From: Piscicola geometra
Lineage: Eukaryota; Annelida; Clitellata; Hirudinida; Piscicolidae
Length of the DNA: 64,000 bases
NCBI GenBank assembly: GCA_943735955.1
Contig: OX030968.1
Location: 4,366,434-4,430,433 of the forward strand
Direction of reading: 5' to 3'
The position numbers were made by a program, and so were the translations under genes. Below are positions 54,934 through 64,000 of this stretch, piece after piece (within the stretch, counting starts at the first letter, position 1; the number at the start of each line of letters is the position of its first letter). The notes below the pieces were generated by a model. The model was given only the letters and a program-made list of their open reading frames with translations, did not search any database and was not told the DNA's origin.

Positions 54934-56802
54934 TTGATTGATTGTGATAGTCATCAACCTATAACTGTCTTTGTTATTCAAAATCACAACGACTATCACA
55001 AGGAAGCGTTAAGACAACTAGCAGATCAATCTTTTTACAAAATCTCGAACCCTAACGAATACAAAAAAACAAGTAAACTAATCAAAGACACCCTTAACAA
55101 ATATAATATAAATAACACCCTTAAACAATTCCTACTAAATAACAAATCCCCATTTAAACTAAGAAGATTTTACCTCCTACCTAAGATACATAAAGACAAA
55201 TCTAAATGGGACGGTCTTATTCCACCTGGCAGACCCATCATAACTAACACCAGAACAGAAACAACTAACATAACTAAATACATCAACCACTTCCTAGTAC
55301 CATTAATGAAAAAACACCCAAGTTACCTGAAAGACGGCTTTGAACTTATTGACATCATTGACAACCTTAACATCAATAACAAAATAAATAACGAAAACAA
55401 CTACCTCATCCTAGCTACAGCAGATGTAACTTCACTATACACAAACATGTTGAATAATAAAACTATCGCGAAAACCATTAAAATCTTCAAAAAATACCCA
55501 GAAGTAAACAGACCTGACCAATTAATAATAGATCTACTAAAAATAACACTAAATAATAATTTTTTTATATACGAAGATAAAACATACAAACAAATAAATG
55601 ACTTAGCAATGGGCATATCCATGGCACCCGCCCTCGCTAACATCTACCTGAATGACATAGACAATATTATCCTTAACACTAAACCCATCCTCTATAAAAG
55701 ATATATCGATGACCTACTGATCATCTGCACAAAAGACACACTTAACATCGATAACAAAATCAATAATGAAAACAATGACCTCATCCTTGCCACAGCGGAT
55801 GTAACGTCTCTATACACCAATATGCTGAACAACAAAACTATCGCCAAAACCATCAAAATTCTCAAAAAACACCCAGAAATAAACAGACCTAACCAACTAA
55901 TAATAGAACTCCTTAAAATAACACTTAATAATAATTTCTTCATATACGATGATAAAACATATAAACAAATAAATGGATTAGCAATGGGCATTTCCATGGC
56001 ACCCGCCCTCGCGAATATCTACCTTAACGATATAGATAATATCATCCTGAAAACGAAACCCATCCTCTACAAAAGGTACATAGACGACCTACTGATCATC
56101 TGTACGAAAAACACACTCGAGGAAATAAAAAGCAAAACAACTATAGTACTAAAAGAAATTAAATTAGAATACACCCAAGATAATACTAACATTAACTTCT
56201 TAGACTTAACGATAACCCTTCATAACAATAAACTAACAACCAAAACATATATTAAAGACACTAACAACTTCAACTGGTTACACTCAACATCCAACCATCC
56301 CAAACATATCATCACCAACCTGCACAAATCCGGCTTGATAAGATTCGCCAGACACTGCACATCCTTAGAAGATTACCAAGCGATAACTAAAAGATTTTGC
56401 AGAGCCCTAGCAAACATAGGGCATAATTTCACAAAGATGAAAATAAATAGTAAACTAGTTTGGAGGAAGATTAAACACGAGAAGGATTTAATAAATTATA
56501 ATAACATAATTCCTGAGAAAAAGAATAATGATGATGATAATAATAAAAATAATAATAATAAAGATATTAATGACAATAACAAGAGTAATAACAACAACAA
56601 TAACATCAACGATGATAACAACAACGAAACACGAATGTACAATCTCCCAATCATCATAGACTATGACAAAAATAACAATCACCTACTAGTAAAAATAACT
56701 AAACTAATCCATAATCATAACAGTAAAACTAAATCACGAATAAATATAGGACCTATCAAGGCATTCTATACCAATAGAACCTTGATAAGGCAACTATCTT
56801 AG
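54934..56802 (+). CDS. Penelope-like element reverse transcriptase with duplicated RT core, copy 2
   Basis: 622 codons, same architecture as 11267-13135. It differs at about a dozen residues by eye. Here core 1 has D in place of the motif B glycine (residue 223) but the normal RYIDD (R256), and core 2 has both GLAMG (G348) and RYIDD. So core 2 of this copy keeps every motif, while in copy 1 each core has one odd residue. The ORF is open across its full length in both copies, so no stop or frameshift has arisen since the duplication. Downstream order is the same: telomere-like tract, then hammerhead-like motif. Confidence 0.85.
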   Translation: MIDCDSHQPITVFVIQNHNDYHKEALRQLADQSFYKISNPNEYKKTSKLIKDTLNKYNINNTLKQFLLNNKSPFKLRRFYLLPKIHKDKSKWDGLIPPGRPIITNTRTETTNITKYINHFLVPLMKKHPSYLKDGFELIDIIDNLNINNKINNENNYLILATADVTSLYTNMLNNKTIAKTIKIFKKYPEVNRPDQLIIDLLKITLNNNFFIYEDKTYKQINDLAMGISMAPALANIYLNDIDNIILNTKPILYKRYIDDLLIICTKDTLNIDNKINNENNDLILATADVTSLYTNMLNNKTIAKTIKILKKHPEINRPNQLIIELLKITLNNNFFIYDDKTYKQINGLAMGISMAPALANIYLNDIDNIILKTKPILYKRYIDDLLIICTKNTLEEIKSKTTIVLKEIKLEYTQDNTNINFLDLTITLHNNKLTTKTYIKDTNNFNWLHSTSNHPKHIITNLHKSGLIRFARHCTSLEDYQAITKRFCRALANIGHNFTKMKINSKLVWRKIKHEKDLINYNNIIPEKKNNDDDNNKNNNNKDINDNNKSNNNNNNINDDNNNETRMYNLPIIIDYDKNNNHLLVKITKLIHNHNSKTKSRINIGPIKAFYTNRTLIRQLS

Positions 56803-56879
56803 GTAATCCTCGCTGAGTCCCAAGGCCTTCATCCACACGAGCTGGATCGCATGATGTCCTCGGACATACCTTTCACAAA

Positions 56880-56893
56880 CCCTAACCCTAACC
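56880..56893 (+). repeat. Short telomere-like tract (CCCTAA)
   Basis: CCCTAACCCTAACC after the second PLE ORF, identical in place to 13213-13226. Confidence 0.8.
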
Positions 56894-57269
56894 ACCCACC
56901 CACCCTTCCCACCCACCCACAAAATACTAGTCAACACCAAAAACTCCTCGATCAACAACTTTAACTTCAAGTGAGAATCGACGTCAATCTGAAAACTGTA
57001 AATTATTATCAATGTTCGAAAACATTGAAAAAGAAGAAAATATTGAAGAAGCTGATGTTCATCAGATTATGGATAAAATGAAAAAGGAACCTTTCGCAGA
57101 AACTCCTTTACCTCAAGCTTATTTTTCTTATATTTTTACTAATTGGCTTAGCAGCAGCCCCTGGTCGGTAGAGAACATATCGGTATATGTTGAATATTCA
57201 TTAAATAAATTATTATTTTAAACATTAAAGTTTAAAGCTAGCCATTATTTCAAATACGATTGTTTAAAA

Positions 57270-57307
57270 TTCCCTGAAGAAGCTGCAGCCACAGCGAAAC
57301 GTCGGAA
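57270..57307 (+). ncRNA. Hammerhead-like motif downstream of the PLE ORF
   Basis: Identical to 13603-13640 (TTCC, CTGAAGA, GCTG/CAGC, GAAA, CGTC, GGAA). Confidence 0.55.
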
Positions 57308-57978
57308 AGATTCAGAATTATTGAGGAAAGAAGACTACAACGGAACCATCCACCTTATACTTTATTAAAATAATTTCATCATATAAACCAGAAGAATGCT
57401 ACATACGTACACAATCCTTACATTCAGACCGAGCTGGAACACAAGCACTGCACACACAAACAACTCTGACCTGGGCACATACCAGTACCACCAACAACAG
57501 CAAGCCTACAGCATCCAAGAGATGGGTAGAAAAAAAGGTATGAAACGCAGTGAGGGTTCAGATGATAACTTTTTATGTTATGGCGAGTTAGTGAAATAGC
57601 AATAGCAAGAAGTGAAAGATTATAGGGTTAACAGAGACAAATTGTTTGAGATGTTAGAGAATGGGAGTTTTGAGAGTATCCAATTACACTGAGCAGAATT
57701 TCTACCAAGATTTTTTAAACTTTTATATTCCATTTAAACACTCAATTTTAGCGTCACAAATATCTTAAATATCTGGTAGATAAATCAAAATGTCATGAAA
57801 CAATTAGTAGGTTGTGTTCAAATTCCCTTCAGTCAGTTTATCGTAATCACAATAGGGGTCAGTGTGTATTTGCAAAATGTGTATGAAAATCAAACACTGA
57901 AGAAATTGTTTATTTAACAGAAATAAACTATTGTGTTCAGTTTTTTCGAGTTTTGCGGTTTTTATTCAGTTAACAAAA

Positions 57979-58515
57979 ATGTCTCAATGTATTAGCTGTA
58001 GGAAAGTGGTTTCCAGCAAGGCGATCGCCGTTAGTTGGAACGGATGTAATGGCTGACAACACTTGAGTTGTGGCCACACAGGTATCAAAAAACAATTATA
58101 TGAAAAGTTGAAGGCAGTTGAAGGGAAAGCTCAACTTCAGTATCATAAGTTATGAGAAAGAAGACGTGTCTGGTTCATCTCACACGGAAGAGAACAGGCC
58201 TATTCCCGGGCCATCTCTTGTGTTGGAAGCAAGATTTGTTGATGAGGAGAGCAGGTCTATTACAGGTGTCTCATCTGATTCCTCATCGTGAGGTTAGTGA
58301 CACAGGTCGAGAGCATTAGGACAGACATGGGAGTCCTGATGAAAATGGTCAACTCCATAATGAAGGGGCAAAAACAAGAGAAGGATGGTCCTCTCTTGCC
58401 TGAGAGAGTAAAATTCCCAATTAGAACTATGTTCTCATTGTGTGAACTCATTGGAAGATGCAACACTTTCGAAACTTGGTATCTTAATGGAGCTTTTAAA
58501 ATCAAATTAAGTTAA
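57979..58515 (+). pseudogene. Cys/His finger plus DUF4806-like pseudogene
   Basis: Copy of 14313-14849 with the same breaks. Confidence 0.5.
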
Positions 58516-58599
58516 CTTTAGTCCATATATTTATTAATATTCTATTTGTTGTCTATGCTACATTATCTATGTTTATGTTTACGAGTCTTATTTAAATGT

Positions 58600-59270
58600 A
58601 TCCCACAGGTTTTAGAAAAAATGAATTCCTTGCTGACCCAGAGAAGAGTACACACTTTTGCATTAGACTTTGAAGCTGGGCTCTGGGTTGCTTTGCGACA
58701 AGTCTTTCCTCTGGCCGTATTTAAGGGTTGTGTCTTTCATTTTTGTCAGGCTTTGTTGAGGAAGACCCAAAAGACTAGCCTCACATCTGACTATCTTGAA
58801 AAGGATGAAACTTATTCTCTTTTGCGGAAAACTTCTGCTCTTTCTTTACTTCCTGCCGATCAAATTCTCTCCTCTTTTTAAGAACTTCGCTAAAAAGCAG
58901 AAACTCTTTACTTCAAGTTTATTTTTCTTATATTTTTACTAATTAGCTTAGCGGCAGCCTCTGGTCGGTAGAGAAAATATCGGTATATCGCCGACATGTT
59001 TGTACCAATAATGGCCTTGAAGGCTGGCATTAATCGAAAAGCCGGAAAATCTAACCTACCTTTTTATTTGTTAATTTCTTTATTATGTCAGGAGCTCTAT
59101 TAGTCCCTGAAAACTGCACTTTTAAAAGGCAACGTAAACTCTCTCGTATCCAGAGGCAGAAAACTTTCTGTTGAAGGTTTGCTTTGGGAGGCTTGGGATT
59201 GGTATGAGACAGAGAACATATCCGCTAGCCAGCTTCTCAATTACTGTTCTGGAATTTATGGACCTTTCAC
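58600..59270 (+). pseudogene. MULE transposase fragment
   Basis: Copy of 14935-15600: FEAGLWVALRQVFP, CVFHFCQALLRK, then TNNGLEGWH in another frame. Confidence 0.75.
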
Positions 59271-59274
59271 ACTT

Positions 59275-59465
59275 TAGTTTCTACTAAGAAAGAATGAACG
59301 AAACATAAACAAAAGAATACTCAAAAAGGTAGAAACTAAGGAAGAATGGACGAAACAAAAACAAAAAGATACTCAAAAAGGAATATCCATTTGTTTTTAT
59401 TTCGCCCATTCCTCCTTAGTTTCTACCTTTTTTGAATATCTTTTTGTTTTTGTTTCGTCAATTCG
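59275..59465. repeat. Inverted tandem repeat, hairpin-forming
   Basis: Copy of 15611-15800. Confidence 0.75.
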
Positions 59466-60405
59466 GGTATGACATTTATTTGTATTTTATATTCGATCAC
59501 ATCTCCAATGGTTTCTCTGACTCTGCGTTAGAATGGTTCAGGGACTGCTAGCTACCAACAAACTAACGGGGCATAAGCACCACCCAGCATTTTTGTCGAG
59601 TGAATTGTCATCCAGTTCGTATCGACCCAAGAGAAAAAACTTCAAGCTTCACTTATGTTAATAATTATGAATTAAAATGAATATTAATAAGCCTGGTTAT
59701 GCAAGATGTCCATATTTGTAGCTTATGACAAAGATGCTCAAAGCTAGGTAATCCGGAAAATAAGTTTGCTTCATAACCATTCACACGAGAGTGAAGAGTT
59801 TTCAACTTATAGCTCAGAAAGACGACCAAAGAGATTGTTAGAGAAACAGACACTATTGATGCTATCTAACGGCGCGAATCCCACACTAATAGATGATCAT
59901 TTAAAAAGCCAGGGTCTTCAAACGAAACCACAAGATTTGAAGAATCTAAAAAAATTAATTTAAAGGTGAATAATCGATTAGTCATTATATTTAAAAAAAA
60001 TCATTTTGGTAGTTATCCTCAAAATATATTTTTTAAAATCTTATTTTTCGTGTTTAAGGTTCTTCAATAGATGAAATAAAAAGGTTTTCGATGCCCCTGG
60101 CATTATTTATCATATAGATGCAAACCGGGAAACCAAATGGAATGCATCACATGGACAACAACCGATCAGATAAATCTGCTGAGAAAATTTTTGGACGTAA
60201 TAATGGCTGATGGGACTTACAAGGTTAAAAAAAGTTATGTTCTCATTGTGTAGACTGGAAGTTTTCAAAACTTGGTATCTTGATGGAACTTTTAAAATCA
60301 AATTAAGTTAACTTTAGTCCATATATTTATTAATAATTTATTTGTCGTCTATTCTACATTATCTATGTTTATGTTTACGAGTCTTATTTAAATGTATCCC
60401 ACAGG

Positions 60406-61175
60406 TTTTAGAAAAAGTGAATTTCTTGCTGACCCAGACGAGAGTACACAGTACGCCTAGGAACCTTCAGAAGTAGTCCAGCTGACTACACTCAATTGTA
60501 CACCATTCATGGAACCAGTGGTGGAATAAATGTTCCATGTGTATTTGCACTTCTAAAAAACAAATCGGAAGCAACATACTCGGCACTACTAACAAAGTTA
60601 GTCGAATAAGCACCAAGATTGCAACCAGAGACCATCATCACCGATTTTAACAGGCTTCAATGAATGCTTTCAGCCGCATCTTCGAAGCACAAATTCATGG
60701 ATGTCATTTGCACTTTGGACAGTGCCTTTGGCGTAAGGTTCAAGAGTATGGTTATGCGGGTCGATACAACACTGAACCTGACTATGCCATGCACATCCGG
60801 ATGCCAGTTGCTCTAGTCTACGTTCCGAACGATCATAAGATCTGTGTCTATGGAGAACTAGTGGGACCAGCAACGGTTCCTGAAGTTGATCAACTTCTCA
60901 ACTACTTGGAAGTTATATTCCTTGGAAGTCAACGACGAGGTCGAAGAACGAAGCCTCTTTTTGCCTCAGACATCTGGGATTGCTACCTAGCTGTTTGTGG
61001 CAACACTCTCGTACAAACAACACAGTGGAAGGATGGCACAGTGCATTTGCACAGTAGTTCAAATAGCGAAACACCCAACAACCACCAGCATCCCACAACA
61101 ATGACTACAACCAACAGACAACATCTGCAGCTCCAACGCAAACGAACCCCACCATTCTCCTTGAATTTCACCTAA
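60406..61175 (+). pseudogene. MULE transposase, C-terminal half
   Basis: Starts after CCCACAG, where copy 1's similarity ends. The frame gives LGTFRSS, YTQLYTIHGTSGGINVPCVF and ALLKNKSEATYSALLTKLVE, a stop, ETIITDF, then (60660-61175) GCHLHFGQCLWRKVQEYGY, EVDQLLNYLEVIFLGSQRRG and PLFASDIWDCYLAV. After one frameshift near 61000 comes RTNNTVEGWHSAFA at about 61010-61050. These are in the usual MULE order: QLYTIHG, D.E region, GC.FHFGQ.LWRK, TNN.VEGWH. It is more complete than other MULE pieces here and belongs to a different family. The stop after KLVE, the frameshift and the missing N-terminal half make it inactive. Confidence 0.8.
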
Positions 61176-62027
61176 ATAACACACACGTATCCGTTGCGCA
61201 AATAAATCAACAATATGATCGAGCATTTTTGGAAAAGTGTTAATCAAATATAAAAATTCGTAATGCAACGACTTCCCAGTGAGACGACTTCAATGTAAGG
61301 GGTACCGTGTTGTATCCAGTTGGAGAGATCTGTATGGTTCTAGAACGGTCGAAGATGTGAGGTGTGCCATGTTGTTGCTGGTCTATCCCGGGAGAGGTTA
61401 CATCGGCCGTCTGTTGCTGGGGCTGCCGAAGCGTGGAGGGCCATTCATGTTGAGATTTTGAATTTCTGTAGAAGCTTGCTTTGGAAAGGGCACGTGTAGA
61501 GTGGTAGCATCTGAAAGATTTACGAAGCTGGTTGTTGATCGAGGGCGTATTTGAGTAAAGGGTTGGTCACGGCTGAAGGAAGCCACGTGGTGCTCGTGTT
61601 TTCGAAGTTGTGAAGTGTTGTTGGTTAGTTCTTGGATGTGGCTACATCGATTGAGTGTTATGGGAGTTTGATGTCGTCTTGGTTGCTGAAGTGTGCGCAG
61701 CTAGTTGCTGTGGTTTGGAAGTTGATTCTGTGGTAGAAGGTTCTGGAAGAGTTCAATAACTTGTCGTTTTTCATTCTGGTGAATGAAGTAAAGCTGGCAA
61801 TCCAAAAAAGTTTATTCGAAAACATCTTTGCCATTGTATTAAAATTTAAAATAACTTTTAGGTCACCAAAAGAACGAAACGTGAGAAGAAAGAAAAGCCC
61901 GCGAGAAACTCGTATATATAGGCGAGCGGAGAGTCTATGACGTCCAAACGACTATAATCTTTATATAACGAGTATAACTTATATATAACGAGTATAACAT
62001 ATATACCGTGCAATGCATGGTCCGTGC
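61176..62027. other. Spacer without recognised gene
   Basis: GT-rich on the plus strand from 61280 to 61790. Near 61955-62010 there are three AACGAGTATAA(C) repeats that also occur once at 30605. No gene is supported. Confidence 0.4.
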
Positions 62028-62055
62028 TAGAGGTCGGACATGGACGATTTTTCAT

Positions 62056-62057
<2 letters not shown>
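62028..62057 (+). mobile_element. Isolated hAT end, TAGAGGTC family
   Basis: TAGAGGTCGGACATGGACGA followed by TTTTTCATT, the first 29 bases or so of the family as at 18580 and 37366. Where the others continue with CCCGGTCCCGTCCC, this one passes into a (CTA)n array. No opposite end is found. Confidence 0.85.
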
Positions 62058-62521
<464 letters not shown>

Positions 62522-62543
62522 TTTACGAATGACGTCATAACTT

Positions 62544-62573
62544 AATGCATGAACCTCTTAATTAAATTCACAA
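62544..62573. repeat. Short direct repeat (partner 63971-64000)
   Basis: AATGCATGAACCTCTTAATT and AAATTCACAA here; the last 30 bases of the window repeat it with two changes. The unit probably continues past the window edge. Confidence 0.7.
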
Positions 62574-62625
62574 ATTAAAAGAATTGTTAATAATAACAAA
62601 TGTTTTCATCGATTTTCAAAAGAAA

Positions 62626-63036
62626 TTAATTAAAGTGATTGGAAGTTATAAGTGGTTTAATTATTTTCTTAAAATTAAGGGTTTGGTGTATATTTTTCAA
62701 ATTCAATGGCAATCTGTTCCAGAGTTGGAGCCCTGCATAGATTGGACTATTTAGATAGAAATTGGTTCTTGGTGTTTGTAAGTAATAGTCAGAATTAATT
62801 CTCCATGTTCGTGTGCAGTTGGATGTGAAGGAATGTATTAAATGTGTAAAAAACGAAGATATTTTTTTAATTATAAGTTTATGAAAAAGAATATAGGTTT
62901 TAAAGATGTATAACTGATTAATTGTTAAAATTTGAGCTGGAAGATACAGATGAGATATGTGGTCATGGGAGTGTAATTTAAACAGGAATCTAAGAAAATT
63001 ATTTTGTATAACATTTAAAGGATGTAAATGAGACAA
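62626..63036 (-). pseudogene. CR1-type LINE ORF2, C-terminal fragment
   Basis: The minus strand is open for 136 residues: VIQNNFLRFLFKLHSHDHIS, HLYLPAQILTINQLYIFKTY and PIYAGLQLWNRLPLNLKNIH with FKKIIKPLI. The Y(A)G..LWN.LP..L(K/R)......FK..L motif ends many LINE ORF2 proteins. It is the opposite orientation to the next LINE piece. Confidence 0.8.
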
Positions 63037-63094
63037 TTGGTCAAGTAAGGTAGAATTAAAGTTGTTTTATCACTATTACGTAAGTTCTTAGACC

Positions 63095-63214
63095 CCAACA
63101 CAATACAATCATACAGTCATAAAAACATACAACCAAAAAATCATTTAAACAAACAAACATACAACCATACAGACATACTACCATACAAACATAGAACCAT
63201 ACAAACATACCTTA
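63095..63214. repeat. CATACAACCATACAAA-type minisatellite, array 1
   Basis: Irregular units of CATACAACCATACAAA (16 bp). A more regular array is at 63764-63900. Confidence 0.8.
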
Positions 63215-63745
63215 AGTATGCAGCTCCTTCTTGGTCTGGTTTTGCTAATCAGCCTCACATTAAGCAACTCCAGTCCCTAATTAATAAACTCATAAGACTT
63301 AACTACCTTCCCTCTTTCTACCCATCTATCACTTCTATGTTTACCACTTTAGACACCAAATTATTCTTTAAAATATCTAATAACTCTGACCACGTTCTTC
63401 ACAATTTCTTACCCCCCCTTAAAAAATCTACTCATAACTTAAGACCCCGTAAACACAATTTTAATATCCCTATATATACTACGCTTGAAAGTAAAACATT
63501 CCTCCCTCGTCTTCTTAAATATCACATTCTATAGTTTACATTTATATTTATATTATCATCTCTGATTCTTATTACTGATTTATCTACTTAATTATTACCT
63601 ATTCACCATATCCTTTGTCTTGTAGTATTTAAAAAAAAAACCATTATCATTAGCATCAGTATCCTATAATTATCTACTATTATCTTATGCAACATGTAAC
63701 ATGGCCTGCGTCTGTCAAACCGTGATTAATAAAGACAATAAAAAA
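63215..63745 (+). mobile_element. LINE 3' end: ORF2 tail and 3' UTR
   Basis: 63215-63534 reads YAAPSWSGFANQPHIKQLQS, NKLIRLNYLP, TTLDTKLFFKISNNSDHVLH, NFLPPLKK and NLRPRKHNFNIP, ending RLLKYHIL-stop. This is the C-terminal region of a CR1/Jockey-like ORF2 (LF.KI..N..HVLH.LLPP, LR.R.H.F..P). The 3' UTR follows and ends AACATGGCCTGCGTCTGTCA, ATAAAGACAATAAAA, the tail shared with the SINE at 20616-20868. The element is 5'-truncated, as is common. Confidence 0.85.
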
Positions 63746-63763
63746 AATAAAAATAAAAAAAAT

Positions 63764-63900
63764 ACGCCCACACAAACATACAACCATACAAACATACAAC
63801 CATCAAAATATACAAACATACAACCATACAAACATACAACCATACAAACATACAACCATACAAACATACAACCATACAAACATACAACCATACAAACATA
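63764..63900. repeat. CATACAACCATACAAA minisatellite, array 2
   Basis: Eight or so 16-bp units with one ATCAAAATATACAAA variant, directly after the LINE's A-rich tail. Tyr/Val/Cys frames on the minus strand are artefacts. Confidence 0.93.
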
Positions 63901-64000
63901 TTTTGCAAGCAAATAAATTTAGAAATCGAAGCAAATAAATGCTTGTATGACCTCTTAGAAAAAATAAAATAATACATGAACTTCTTAATTAAATTCACAA

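Larger units (their letters stand above)
50819..60311. repeat. Segmental duplication of about 9.5 kb, copy 2 (partner 7061-16646)
   Basis: See copy 1. Differences include loss of about 125 bp that removes part of the foldback right arm, one extra minisatellite unit and an extra TTTGGA at 53845. Features not listed separately: MYKA fragment 50831-51040; LTR-like repeats about 51705-51890 and 57694-57825; FAR1-like fragments 53284-53536 and 59706-59962; direct repeat units 53629-54000 and 54418-54760; MULE scrap 57012-57221 and DGTFK fragment 60056-60311. Confidence 0.92.

Noticed and set aside
60983..61268. Minus-strand frames opposite the MULE
   Set aside because: Antisense shadows of a recognisable transposase.
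63715..63998. Tyr/Val/Cys-rich minus-strand frames
   Set aside because: They fall entirely in the 16-bp minisatellite.

Overview
This is a repeat-dominated window from a metazoan nuclear genome. It is AT-rich and has spliced genes, a tRNA-derived SINE with Pol III boxes, CR1-type LINEs, hAT and Mutator-like (MULE) DNA transposons, Penelope-like elements (PLEs), microsatellites and a vertebrate-type telomeric repeat (TTAGGG). Nothing prokaryotic is present. The mix fits an aquatic invertebrate, but the species cannot be fixed from sequence alone.

Host-like genes are few. The clearest is a three-exon minus-strand gene (30976-34539) for a 218-residue secreted Ly6/uPAR (LU) domain protein with a Thr/Pro repeat stalk and a GPI-anchor tail. 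Its large intron holds a tandemly duplicated hAT fragment, and a broken partial copy lies at 36107-36365. The second is a ZSWIM3/FAR1-like minus-strand gene (about 24300-30363) whose exons are split by two different hAT transposons with perfect 8-bp target-site duplications (TSDs).

Layout. 1-368 is the end of a hAT. About 923-4980 is a block repeated at about 41710-45500. 4310-6252 is repeated in inverted orientation at 16647-18579. 7061-16646 is a block of about 9.5 kb repeated almost identically at 50819-60311; it carries two hammerhead-ribozyme-like motifs, PLE fragments, one long PLE reverse transcriptase (RT) ORF, an uncharacterised transposon-like gene and MULE, DUF4806 and FAR1-like pieces. 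18580-30068 is a nest of hATs. 36882-40982 holds a decayed hAT and a near-complete multi-exon hAT. 60400-61175 is a further MULE transposase. 62028-64000 has a (CTA)n array and CR1-type LINE ends, one sharing its 3' tail with the SINE at 20616-20868.

The most unusual object is the PLE ORF (11267-13135 and 54934-56802). Its RT core, motifs A to C, occurs twice in tandem in one 622-codon frame. No GIY-YIG endonuclease is visible, and about 75 bp past the stop there is a short CCCTAA tract in the orientation expected if the transcript had been copied onto a telomeric G-strand end. All protein-family calls are from motif recognition by eye; no search was run.
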